Of a DNA stretch of 33,528 nt, positions 24,771 to 32,158 are shown one piece after another. The stretch is from JAEUMD01 sp937950105 (GTDB taxonomy: Bacteria > Pseudomonadota > Alphaproteobacteria > Rhizobiales > Hyphomicrobiaceae). Within the stretch, counting starts at the first letter, position 1, and each line of letters opens with the position of its first letter. Both the position numbers and the translations under genes were made by a program. The stretch lies in the NCBI GenBank assembly GCA_036821845.1, contig DAISIT010000029.1, positions 1 through 33,528 on the forward strand. Reading direction: 5' to 3'. The notes under the pieces were generated by a model that saw only the letters and a program-made list of their open reading frames with translations, was not told where the DNA came from and made no database searches.

Positions 24771-25913
24771 TCACCGCGCCTCGGTGATCTCGTAGACGAA
24801 ATTCCAGGTGCGCTGATCGGTGCTCCAGAAAATGCGTTTGGCGGCGATGTCGATGCGCACCCAGATCGGGCCGGTCGAGCGCTCGCCGTCGTACAGAAGG
24901 ATCTCCTGCGCTGTCGCCGAGAGTTGCTTGTGGTTGAAGGTCGTCGCGCGCTTTTCATTCGACGACTGCACGAGTTCGGTCCAGCGGCCGGCATCGATAC
25001 GCTTGAAGCTGCCGAGCGTGACGCGCCCGTCTGGCCATGACTGGCGGAACGAGATGACCTGCGCGCCTGTGGGCGCTGGCGTTGCGGCTTTCGTAGCGGG
25101 GCGGCCAGGATTGAAGTAGATGGCGTGGCGCAACGAGTTGTGATCCCACGGCGCCTGACGGCCACCGGTCGCATCGTAGACGTCGTTGCGCACGCGGCGC
25201 AGCGTGGTGATGACTTCGTCCCCGGGGGTGCGCATGTGCTTCAAGAGGGCGCTGGCGTAGGGGGAGTTGCGCCCATCGCCGTCGAGTGCGACCGCTCCGG
25301 GTTTGGTCGAGAAGCCGATCAGCAGATCGACACCCTCTCCGGCGACGTCGGCGAGACCGCTGCCGACATCGAGAGAGCGCGACAGCCCGCGCAGCCGGCG
25401 TGCCAGAGGATTGTCGCGGCAGGCGTCGAGCAGGATGAGGCTGTTGAGCGCCTGCCGCTCCATGTGGCGCAGGACAAGGTGCAGGGAAATGGTGTCGAAT
25501 TCGACGTCGCTCTCGTGTTCGAGTTTAGCGTCGATCGGCACGAGGTAATTCTTGCCGGAAACCTGCAGCGCGTGCCCGGCATAGAAAAACACCGCCAAGT
25601 CGGCGCCCGTCAGCGTGCGCGCGAAGCGCTTCAGGGCGGCGTCCATTGCCGCTTTGTCGAGATCGAAGCCGGCGACGACGTCGAAGCCGAGGCGCTTCAG
25701 TTCCGCAGAAATATCGCTGGCGTCGTTGCGAGGGTTCTTGAGCGTGGTCGTGTGCCGGTAGTCGCCGTTGCCGACCACCAGAGCGACGCGCCGTTCGGCG
25801 AGCGCGGGTACCGATGCGACTGCAAGCAGACCGAGGAGAGCGAGAAGTTGAAGCGTGAGCCTGCGCTTTCGGGGTGCTGTGGCAACGGCGCGGAGTGATG
25901 AAGCGGCACGCAT
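24771..25913 (-). CDS. Secreted caspase-family (peptidase C14) protein
   Basis: 380 residues from ATG 25913-25911, preceded by GGGGGA. Residues 1-40 contain a signal peptide (TLQLLALLGLLAVASVPALA), so the enzyme acts outside the cytoplasm. The caspase-like fold follows directly: RRVALVVGNGDYRH, NPRNDASDISAELKRLGFDV, the catalytic His in VFFYAGHALQ and the catalytic Cys in LILLDACRDNP, then GFSTKPGAVALDGDGRNSPYASALL. In most bacterial relatives the His is followed by Gly (GHG); here it is Ala. The last 110 residues form a separate domain (VISFRQSWPDGRVTLGSF, WVRIDIAAKRIFWS) of unknown role. Bacterial members usually cut after basic residues, but the substrate is unknown. Confidence 0.9.
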   Translation of the reverse strand: MRAASSLRAVATAPRKRRLTLQLLALLGLLAVASVPALAERRVALVVGNGDYRHTTTLKNPRNDASDISAELKRLGFDVVAGFDLDKAAMDAALKRFARTLTGADLAVFFYAGHALQVSGKNYLVPIDAKLEHESDVEFDTISLHLVLRHMERQALNSLILLDACRDNPLARRLRGLSRSLDVGSGLADVAGEGVDLLIGFSTKPGAVALDGDGRNSPYASALLKHMRTPGDEVITTLRRVRNDVYDATGGRQAPWDHNSLRHAIYFNPGRPATKAATPAPTGAQVISFRQSWPDGRVTLGSFKRIDAGRWTELVQSSNEKRATTFNHKQLSATAQEILLYDGERSTGPIWVRIDIAAKRIFWSTDQRTWNFVYEITEAR

Positions 25914-26014
25914 GTCGGTCCCCCGATCAGAAGGTGTCGACTGGCTTCGTCTCGTAACTCCACGATACTGGCCGCAGATGGCAGCGTCCATCTGCGTTGG
26001 CTGCCTGAGTACGG

Positions 26015-26048
26015 GAAACGCCCGCGAGCGTCGGCGCGCGGGCGTTTC
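26015..26048 (-). terminator. Terminator after fumC
   Basis: A perfect 12-base-pair stem GAAACGCCCGCG/CGCGGGCGTTTC with a 10-base loop lies 25 bases beyond the fumC stop. On the minus strand the stem ends in CGTTTCCCG, with only a short T run. Confidence 0.65.
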
Positions 26049-26072
26049 AATCGTGCCATCGATCAGAAGGTC

Positions 26073-27476
26073 TCACGCCGGGTCGGGGCCGATCATCTTT
26101 TCGGGGCGCACGATGGCGTCGAAGTCCTCGCCCGCGATGCCGAGTGCAATTGCTTCCTCACGCAGCGTCGTGCCGTTCTTGTGCGCGGTCTTGGCAACCT
26201 TCGCGGCGAGGTCGTAGCCGTACTTTTCCTTGAGCGGCGTCACCAGCATGAGCGAGTTGGCAAGTCCGCGCGCGATGTTGTCGAGGCGCGGCTCGATGCC
26301 GACCACGGCGTTGTCGGTGAACGACACGGCGGCGTCGGCGAGCAGACGCACCGACTGCAGGAAGTTGTACGCCATCATCGGGTTGAACACGTTCAGCTCG
26401 AAGTGGCCCTGGCTACCGGCGAACGCGATCGCGGCGTTGTTGCCGTGGATGTGGGCGGCGACCTGCGTGATGGCTTCGCACTGCGTCGGGTTGACCTTGC
26501 CCGGCATGATCGACGAGCCCGGCTCGTTCTCGGGCAACGCCAGTTCGCCGAGGCCGGCGCGCGGGCCGGAGCCGAGGAAGCGGATGTCGTTGGCGATCTT
26601 GAAGCAGCTCATGGCGACGGTGTGGATGGCGCCGTGCGTGAACACCATCGCGTCGTGTGCCGCGAGCGCCTCGAACTTGTTCGGCGCCGACGTGAACGGC
26701 AGGCCGGTGAGCGCGGCGATGCGCTCGGCGACCTTCTCCGCGAAACCAGCGGGCGAGGCGAGGCCGGTGCCGACGGCGGTGCCGCCCTGTGCCAGCTCCA
26801 TCAGCGCCGGCAGCGTCAGCTCGATGCGCTTGATGCCGTTCTCGATCTGCTGGGCGTAGCCGGAAAACTCCTGCCCGAGCGTCAGCGGCGTCGCGTCCTG
26901 CGTGTGCGTGCGGCCAATCTTGATGATGTGGCCCCAAGCCTTCGCCTTGGCGTCCAGCGCGGCGTGCAGGTGGCGCAATGCCGGCACCAGGCGGCGGACG
27001 ACTTCCTCGGCGCAGGCGATGTGCATGGCCGTCGGGAAGGTGTCGTTCGACGACTGGCTCATGTTGACGTGATCGTTCGGGTGGATCGGCTTCTTCGAGC
27101 CCATCTCGCCGCCCAGCATCTCGATGGCGCGGTTCGAGATCACCTCGTTGGCGTTCATGTTCGACTGCGTGCCGGAGCCGGTCTGCCAGACCACCAGCGG
27201 AAAATGATCATTGAGCTTGCCGTCGATGACTTCCTGCGCCGCAGTGACGACGACGTTGCCGAGTTCCGGCGACAGCTTGCCGAGCGCCATATTGGCTTCC
27301 GCCGCCGCCCGCTTGACGATGCCGAGCGCGCGCACCACCGGCGCCGGCTGCTTCTCCCAGCCGATCTTGAAGTTGCCGAGTGAGCGTTCCGCCTGCGCGC
27401 CCCAGTATCTGGAGGCGTCGACGTCGATCGGGCCGAAGGTGTCGGTTTCGGTGCGGGTGCGCTTCGTCTCGGTCAT
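26073..27476 (-). CDS. fumC: Fumarate hydratase class II
   Basis: 467 residues from ATG 27476-27474, the normal length for FumC; upstream ATGs only add a Pro/Arg-rich extension. It hydrates fumarate to L-malate in the citric acid cycle as a cytoplasmic tetramer without an iron-sulfur cluster. The family signature GSSIMPGKVNP is clear near residue 321, with the substrate-binding QTGSGTQSNMNANEV near 101, the helix-like HPNDHVNMSQSSNDTFPTAMH near 133 and GRTHTQDATPL near 190. A terminator follows. Confidence 0.97.
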   Translation of the reverse strand: MTETKRTRTETDTFGPIDVDASRYWGAQAERSLGNFKIGWEKQPAPVVRALGIVKRAAAEANMALGKLSPELGNVVVTAAQEVIDGKLNDHFPLVVWQTGSGTQSNMNANEVISNRAIEMLGGEMGSKKPIHPNDHVNMSQSSNDTFPTAMHIACAEEVVRRLVPALRHLHAALDAKAKAWGHIIKIGRTHTQDATPLTLGQEFSGYAQQIENGIKRIELTLPALMELAQGGTAVGTGLASPAGFAEKVAERIAALTGLPFTSAPNKFEALAAHDAMVFTHGAIHTVAMSCFKIANDIRFLGSGPRAGLGELALPENEPGSSIMPGKVNPTQCEAITQVAAHIHGNNAAIAFAGSQGHFELNVFNPMMAYNFLQSVRLLADAAVSFTDNAVVGIEPRLDNIARGLANSLMLVTPLKEKYGYDLAAKVAKTAHKNGTTLREEAIALGIAGEDFDAIVRPEKMIGPDPA

Positions 27477-27796
27477 GGGCTCTCTCTGCTGGACACGCGG
27501 AGCCTCGGGCTCGCGCGGAGATGGCGGTCGCGAATGCGGCGCTCCGGGGAGGGCGCGCGCCTCAGCTAGCACGCGCAAGGCCGGCGGCTCCAGTTGAACG
27601 GAAGTCGCCCGGACGCGACGGCACGCGCCGGTCGTTGCATGGGCAAATGCCGGAAACGAGGTTAACCAATTCTAAATATTGCCGTTTTCGGCGTGCTCCG
27701 TGGGTGGGTCAGCGTCGTGTCGAGTCGCGTGGGGTACCGGGACCGGGGAGCCCGGACGAGGTGAGTGAATTCGGACAACGACAGGGGACAAGCGTC
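27477..27796. other. Divergent intergenic region, 320 bases
   Basis: No gene is supported. It must hold the promoters of fumC and of the small gene at 27797. A CtrA-like site is noted separately at 27660-27676. AGGGGACA at 27782-27789 is the likely ribosome binding site of the small gene. Confidence 0.4.
27660..27676 (-). promoter_or_regulatory. CtrA-like binding site
   Basis: Minus strand TTTA-GAATTGG-TTAACC matches the alphaproteobacterial cell-cycle regulator site TTAA-N7-TTAACC with one mismatch, in a stretch AT-richer than its surroundings. It lies about 185 bases upstream of fumC and 120 bases upstream of the gene at 27797. Confidence 0.3.
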
Positions 27797-28060
27797 ATGG
27801 AACCGAAAATCATCGTCATGATCGTAACGCTGGCCATGCCGAACGGCGACAGCGGCGTACACGTGAAGCCCATGCAGACGGCCGAGGTGTGCCGCGCCGC
27901 CGCCGACATCGAGGCGACCGACCCGTTCGTGCGCCACGTCGAATGCTCGGAACTCTCCGATGGCAAGCTGCTGCTGGACTTCAAGTACGGCACGACCGAC
28001 GACGACAACGCGGCGGCAGCGCCGGATAAGAACAGCGACAAGACCGCGTTCCGCAGCTGA
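27797..28060 (+). CDS. Small cytoplasmic protein of unknown function
   Basis: 87 residues from ATG 27797 with AGGGGACA upstream. It has no signal peptide or clear membrane span. The core reads IIVMIVTLAMPNGDSGVHVKPMQTAEVCRAAADIE in two parts, with Cys at 32 and 50, and looks like a small alpha/beta domain, followed by an acidic tail with several Asp. I do not recognise a family. Codon bias fits a real gene. Its end converges on the HAD-like gene at 18 bases. Confidence 0.6.
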   Translation: MEPKIIVMIVTLAMPNGDSGVHVKPMQTAEVCRAAADIEATDPFVRHVECSELSDGKLLLDFKYGTTDDDNAAAAPDKNSDKTAFRS

Positions 28061-28078
28061 CCGCGAGACTCCCGGCCG

Positions 28079-28519
28079 TCAGCCGCCGAAGCGGGTGCGG
28101 ATGATGGCGGCGACGCGAGCCAGTTCACCATCGTCCTCGGGATAGGGAGGCGCGAACTCGTCGATGGCGATCCACAGGTGGCGTTCATCGGGTGCGATGT
28201 AGGCCGCCTGGTCGTCGACCAGCAAAGCCTCGTGCGGGGCAACGTCGGGGATGAAGGAGAGGTGCTTCACAGGCCCGCTCCATGCCACTTGCGGCACGAG
28301 CGCGAACCAGTCCGGCGCGACACCTTCCTCCACCAGCAACTGCTGGATCGTGCGCACGCGGGAGGCGGAAACGGCGGTGAAAAGCACGATGGCGGGCGCT
28401 GACGCGCGGCAGCCTTCGAGGAAGTCACGCAGGCCGGGGCGCGGAAAAATGCTCAGCGCATTCGAAATCAGCGTGCCCTCGAGATCGAGGGCAAGCACGC
28501 GTGGTCTGGAAGATGTCAT
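28079..28519 (-). CDS. HAD-like (NIF-type) hydrolase with altered motif I
   Basis: 146 residues from ATG 28519-28517; a longer open frame to 28996 enters sspB on the same strand and is rejected. The HAD fold is readable: motif I VLALDLEGTLIS near residue 8, motif II Thr in IVLFTAVSASRV, motif III Lys in WSGPVKHLSFI and motif IV EALLVDDQAAYI. The second Asp of the usual DxDGT is Glu here, so the general acid is altered and phosphatase activity is uncertain. It may bind rather than hydrolyse a phosphorylated partner, or work slowly. It lies downstream of sspB on the same strand with a 52-base gap and may be in its operon. Confidence 0.78.
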   Translation of the reverse strand: MTSSRPRVLALDLEGTLISNALSIFPRPGLRDFLEGCRASAPAIVLFTAVSASRVRTIQQLLVEEGVAPDWFALVPQVAWSGPVKHLSFIPDVAPHEALLVDDQAAYIAPDERHLWIAIDEFAPPYPEDDGELARVAAIIRTRFGG

Positions 28520-28571
28520 CGAGCGGTGGCCGCCAAGGCTGGCAGTGATGTCCGATCGCAGTGACGTCCGG

Positions 28572-29261
28572 TCAGCGCTTGCGGAAGGCGTCGAGGCTGA
28601 CCACTTTGGCCGCGCCGTCCGCGTTCTGCTGCTGCGGCGCTGGCTCCGCCGGGGCGAATTCGGCGGCAGCCGGCGCGCCGTGCGGGGCCGCCACGCGCTC
28701 CGGCCGGCGCTCGGGTTCGGCGGCGGCCTGCTCCGGCTTGGCGTCCTTCTCGGGCGAGGCGGCCTCGGTTGCGCGCTTGCGCTGCGGGCGTGCCTTGCGC
28801 GGGCCCGACGAGCGGCTGACGGTGGCGTCGCGCTGCTCGGTTGCCTGTTCGTCGCCCGCCGCCTGCTGCTGTTCGGCGCGCACGCGCGGCTCCGGTCCGA
28901 TGTCGGCGATCTCGAACTGAAGCCCGAAGCGCACACTCGGATCGACGAATACGCGAATCGCCTGGAACGGGATGACGAGACGTTCCGGGATGCCATCGAA
29001 CGTCAGGTTCACTTCGAAGCGGTCGTCGCTGACGGTCAGCCCCCAGAAGCGGTGCTGCAGCACGATCGTCATCTCGCGCGGATACTTTTCCTTCAGGCGT
29101 CGCGACAGCGTGACGCCCGGGGCGCGGGTGTTGAAGGAGATGTAGAAATGGTGCTCGCCGGGCAGACCAGTCTTGGCCGTCTCCGTAAGCACGCTACGAA
29201 CAAGACCGCGCATCGCCTCCTGCTGCAAGGCGTCGTAGTCGATTGTCGGCCCCGAGTTCAT
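28572..29261 (-). CDS. sspB: SspB, ClpXP adaptor (alpha type)
   Basis: 229 residues from ATG 29261-29259 with AGGAAG upstream. SspB binds the tmRNA-encoded tag on stalled proteins and delivers them to ClpXP. The folded part, about residues 1-125, is the alphaproteobacterial type: IDYDALQQEAMRGLVRSVL, HHFYISFNTRAPGVTLSRRL, YPREMTIVLQHRFWGLTV and FEVNLTFDGIPERLVIPF. Then comes a long Ala/Pro/Glu/Lys-rich linker and the last residues AAKVVSLDAFRKR, the hydrophobic-basic tail that docks on ClpX in this family. It is preceded on the same strand by the tmRNA gene, its functional partner. Confidence 0.95.
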   Translation of the reverse strand: MNSGPTIDYDALQQEAMRGLVRSVLTETAKTGLPGEHHFYISFNTRAPGVTLSRRLKEKYPREMTIVLQHRFWGLTVSDDRFEVNLTFDGIPERLVIPFQAIRVFVDPSVRFGLQFEIADIGPEPRVRAEQQQAAGDEQATEQRDATVSRSSGPRKARPQRKRATEAASPEKDAKPEQAAAEPERRPERVAAPHGAPAAAEFAPAEPAPQQQNADGAAKVVSLDAFRKR

Positions 29262-29309
29262 CCGGCTTCCTGGTTCCCGCTTCGTCCGTGCAGCCGTCGA
29301 GGCCGCAGA

Positions 29310-29662
29310 ATGAGTGGAGGGCTTCTGTTGCCCGGTGCCCTCCGGACCGCGCCTTACCCGGCTAGGAGCAAGGGCTTTAGTTCAGGCATTTCGCGCCGCA
29401 TTACGCAGCGAGAGCAGCCTCAGCATAGTTGTCATTGGCAACTATTCTGGTCGGTCCGATAACGGTGGAACCATACCGGGCGAAAACATACCCTTTACAC
29501 CTTCGTCGATGCTATTTCGCCCCCATCAGCAACCCACCCGCTGCCCCGATACGATCGGTCGAGCGAGGCGGATGGGTTGATGGTGGAGGCGCCGGGTACC
29601 GCCCCCGGGTCCGATCGGCTTATTCCGATAGCCATTTATCGCCATAGCTGGCCGAAGCCAGC
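29310..29662 (-). ncRNA. ssrA: Permuted two-piece tmRNA
   Basis: tmRNA frees stalled ribosomes and adds a degradation tag. Here it has the circularly permuted alphaproteobacterial form. Reading the minus strand, the acceptor piece (about 29662-29581) comes first and ends in an encoded CCA. A spacer (29580-29525) follows, then the coding piece from 29524. GGGGGCG at 29524-29518 pairs fully with CGCCTCC at 29591-29585, giving a 7-base-pair acceptor stem with the G3-U70 pair that marks alanine acceptance. CCGGG/CCCGG forms a T stem beside it; its loop, GGCGGTA, is not the usual TTCRA. The coding piece carries TCGACGAAGG, like the D-region of other tmRNAs, and the tag frame at 29439-29401. A hairpin at 29343-29316 lies near the 3' end. 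Outer ends are estimates. Confidence 0.93.
29401..29439 (-). other. tmRNA tag reading frame (ANDNYAEAALAA, stop TAA)
   Basis: On the minus strand GCC at 29439-29437 is the resume codon, preceded by AATAGTT, as AATAGTC precedes it in E. coli. Twelve codons give ANDNYAEAALAA followed by TAA. The ending LAA is what ClpX recognises, and the ANDNY part is the region where SspB binds in related systems. Confidence 0.93.
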
Positions 29663-29668
29663 CCGAGC

Positions 29669-29697
29669 AATATAGGCCCGGGAACCGGCAAATGAAA
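29669..29697 (-). promoter_or_regulatory. Probable ssrA promoter
   Basis: On the minus strand TATATT at 29674-29669 is a good -10 box; the -35 at 29697-29692 (TTTCAT, 17-base spacer) is poor. Initiation about seven bases downstream, near 29662, agrees with the expected start of an acceptor piece of about 80 bases. Confidence 0.5.
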
Positions 29698-29765
29698 GTG
29701 CCGCTCCTGCCGCAGTCCAACGGATTCGGACGCGCGCGAGATCACCCGCGAGAGGAACAGTCAGG

Positions 29766-30572
29766 ATGCTGCCGGTAGAGCCGCAGGGTGCGGGAAGCGA
29801 TCGACACTATGGTCATTTGCTCAGCGGTCCGCCGGCTTACCGGCCGCATACGCCATGGCCGCCGCTGATGGCAGTGGCGGCGACGCTCCTCATTCTGATG
29901 GTTTCCATGGTCGCGGCCGTGACCGCAGCCGAATGGGTGGGAGGAGCCGGGCATGGCGGCGACATCGTCGCTTCGGCCGGGCTGCCGCTGGCGGCCTCGC
30001 TGGTCGGCAGCCAGACCGCAGCCGTGCTGCTCACCCTGCTCGCGGCCCGGGCGTTCGGCGGCCAACCGCGTGCTGTGCTGGCGCTCGGGCCTCCCGCTGC
30101 GGGACAGGCGGTCTACCTCCGCGCCTTCGCCTTGATGGTGGCGCTGACGAGTGCTTTCACGCTAGCGGTGTGGATGCTCGATCCGGAGACCGTGGCGGGG
30201 GATCTGGCGCCGTTCACCGGACTGTTGCGTTCGCCGTTCTGGTGGCTGGCGCTGCTTGCCATCGGTGTCGGCGCGCCGCTGATGGAAGAGTTGATCTTCC
30301 GCGGCTTCCTGTTCTCCGCCCTGGCGCAGAGCCGGCTCGGGATGCCTGGTGCGAGCCTCGTCACCTCGGCGGCGTGGACCGTGCTGCACGCGAGCTATTC
30401 GCTCGCCGGACTCGCCGAGGTGTTCGCAATCGGGCTGTTTTTCGCCTGGGTCGTCTGGCGCACCGGCAGCGCCCGCGTCACCATCTTCTGCCACGGTGCC
30501 TACAACACGGCGGTCGCGCTGTTGTTGATGACGGGTGCCTTTCCATCCCCAGCCGGGGCGGGGACGGGCTGA
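29766..30572 (+). CDS. CPBP (Rce1-like) intramembrane protease
   Basis: 268 residues from ATG 29766 with GAGAGG about nine bases upstream. About seven hydrophobic spans. The active-site motifs of CPBP proteases are present: MEELIFRGFLF (EExxxR) near residue 176, WTVLHASYS (conserved His) near 205, and FCHGAYNT near 241, which supplies the further His/Asn pair. Relatives act in the inner membrane as CAAX-type proteases, bacteriocin immunity proteins or signalling proteases. The substrate cannot be told. It is divergent from ssrA and may be read with thyA, 64 bases downstream. Confidence 0.9.
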   Translation: MLPVEPQGAGSDRHYGHLLSGPPAYRPHTPWPPLMAVAATLLILMVSMVAAVTAAEWVGGAGHGGDIVASAGLPLAASLVGSQTAAVLLTLLAARAFGGQPRAVLALGPPAAGQAVYLRAFALMVALTSAFTLAVWMLDPETVAGDLAPFTGLLRSPFWWLALLAIGVGAPLMEELIFRGFLFSALAQSRLGMPGASLVTSAAWTVLHASYSLAGLAEVFAIGLFFAWVVWRTGSARVTIFCHGAYNTAVALLLMTGAFPSPAGAGTG

Positions 30573-30636
30573 CGCATGGGCTCGAGAATCGGTCTAGTTG
30601 TCCCCGATCGACGAGGGCCGGCAGCGGGAGAGCGGC

Positions 30637-31431
30637 ATGCAGCAATACCTCGATCTGTTGCGGCACGTGCGCGACACGGGCAGCGAGAAGCGGGACCGCA
30701 CCGGCACCGGCACGCGCTCGGTGTTCGGCTACCAGATGCGCTTCGATCTGGCGCAGGGCTTCCCGCTGGTGACGACCAAGAAGCTGCACGTGAAGTCGAT
30801 CGTGCATGAATTGCTGTGGTTCCTCGCTGGCGATACCAACATCGGATACCTCAAGGCCAACGGTGTCGGCATCTGGGACGAGTGGGCCGACGACGAGGGC
30901 AATCTCGGCCCGGTCTATGGCAAGCAGTGGCGCTCGTGGGCGGCGCCCGACGGCAGCACAATCGATCAGATCAGCCAGGCGGTCGAACTGTTGAAGCGCG
31001 ATCCCGACAGTCGCCGCATCATCGTGTCGGCGTGGAACCCGGCCGATCTGCCGAAGATGGCGCTGGCGCCCTGCCACTGCCTGTTCCAGTTCTACGTGGC
31101 GGATGGGCGGCTCTCGTGCCAACTCTACCAGCGCTCGGCGGACATCTTCCTCGGCGTGCCGTTCAATATCGCTTCCTATGCGCTGCTGACCATGATGATG
31201 GCGCAGGTGACAGGACTGAAGCCGGGCCATTTCGTGCACACGTTCGGCGACGCGCACCTCTATCTCAACCACCTCGAACAGGCGGACCTGCAACTCGCGC
31301 GGGCTCCGCGCCCGCTGCCCGTCATGAAGATCGACCCCGGCGTGACGTCGATCTTCGGCTTCCGCTTCGAGGACTTCCGCCTCGAGGGCTACGATCCCCA
31401 TCCGCACATCAAGGCACCCGTGGCGGTCTGA
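30637..31431 (+). CDS. thyA: Thymidylate synthase
   Basis: 264 residues from ATG 30637 (GGGAG at 30626-30630), the same length as E. coli ThyA. An in-frame ATG 39 bases upstream is not needed. It methylates dUMP to dTMP with methylene-tetrahydrofolate, giving dihydrofolate. Motifs: RDRTGTGTRSVFGYQMRFDL near residue 20, VHELLWFLAGDTNIGYL near 56, the catalytic Cys in LAPCHCLFQFYV near 145, CQLYQRSADIFLGVPFNIASY near 160 and HTFGDAHLYLNH near 206. It is the normal partner of folA, but two lipoprotein genes come between them here. Confidence 0.97.
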   Translation: MQQYLDLLRHVRDTGSEKRDRTGTGTRSVFGYQMRFDLAQGFPLVTTKKLHVKSIVHELLWFLAGDTNIGYLKANGVGIWDEWADDEGNLGPVYGKQWRSWAAPDGSTIDQISQAVELLKRDPDSRRIIVSAWNPADLPKMALAPCHCLFQFYVADGRLSCQLYQRSADIFLGVPFNIASYALLTMMMAQVTGLKPGHFVHTFGDAHLYLNHLEQADLQLARAPRPLPVMKIDPGVTSIFGFRFEDFRLEGYDPHPHIKAPVAV

Positions 31432-31436
31432 TCGCC

Positions 31437-31484
31437 CCAAGCGGCCCGGACGAGTGCCCACATGGCAGGCATTTCGCCGCTTGG
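31437..31484. repeat. Inverted repeat downstream of thyA
   Basis: CCAAGCGG at 31437-31444 and CCGCTTGG at 31477-31484 are perfect inverted copies; an inner TGCC/GGCA pair could extend the fold. No T tract follows, so it is not a standard terminator. It might stabilise the thyA mRNA end. Confidence 0.35.
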
Positions 31485-31565
31485 CTGCCTCACTTCGATG
31501 CTTGAACTTCGGCGCGAATTGGCCGCCTATGCGCCAGAGTGCAAGGGGCCGCCGGGCGGCGGAAA

Positions 31566-32012
31566 ATGGGGCTGGGGGCGGACGGACCGTTGCGATCCTC
31601 GTTACACATTCTCGCAGTTGTGGTGAGCGCGGGACTGCTGCTCGCGGGCTGCGGTACGTCGACGAGCAACGTGCCGGCGCAGCGCCAGTCGCAAGCCTCC
31701 GTGTCGCAGCAGGTCGGCATCGATACGCCGGGCGTGCCGGGGGCGCAGTGTACGCTCTCGTCGGTGACGGTCGGCCGCCAGACGGTGACGACGCCGGGCT
31801 CGATCGAGGTCGACCGCAGCCCCGAGATCATCGTCGTTCTGTGCCGCAAGCCGTGCTTCCTCGACACCTCGGCGATGATCACGCCCGAGGGTCTGCGCAA
31901 GCCGGACGGCTCGGTCGTCTACGGCTATCCGGCGGAAACCGCTCTGACGATGCGCCCGGCCAAGAGCTGCGACGCCACCGCATCGCGCGCCGCCGGCGGC
32001 GCCGCGCCGTGA
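31566..32012 (+). CDS. Lipoprotein of unknown function (tandem paralogue 1)
   Basis: 148 residues from ATG 31566, preceded by GGCGGAAA. Residues 1-29 are a lipoprotein signal with lipobox LLAGC. The mature part begins GTSTSNVPAQRQSQ and contains IDTPGVPGAQCTLSS and VLCRKPCFLDTSAMI. The second lipoprotein, at 32159, carries the same pattern, TTPGAPGATCTLSS and VVCKKECYQDAVGII, so the two are tandem paralogues. Conserved Cys pairs suggest a disulfide. I recognise a widespread lipoprotein family without known function. It lies between thyA and folA. Confidence 0.8.
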   Translation: MGLGADGPLRSSLHILAVVVSAGLLLAGCGTSTSNVPAQRQSQASVSQQVGIDTPGVPGAQCTLSSVTVGRQTVTTPGSIEVDRSPEIIVVLCRKPCFLDTSAMITPEGLRKPDGSVVYGYPAETALTMRPAKSCDATASRAAGGAAP

Positions 32013-32158
32013 CGCAGGGGCTGTCTCCCCGGAGCTCCGGCAAAACAGCAATCTGTTCATACGGCCTTGCGGCGACTGGATTTCGCCGTTTGCTCCCGCT
32101 ACGGAAGGTGCGGCCTCCGAGGGAGGCGAGCAGTACGCTGTTGCGGGCAGGGGTGGTC

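Noticed and set aside
28520..28996. Upstream extension of the HAD-like gene
   Set aside because: It would run through sspB in another frame and consists of Arg/Ser/Pro-rich shadow sequence; ATG 28519 starts the fold directly.
29314..29580. Open frame on the plus strand inside the ssrA region
   Set aside because: It lies opposite a well-supported tmRNA, has no known motif and is explained by the RNA gene.
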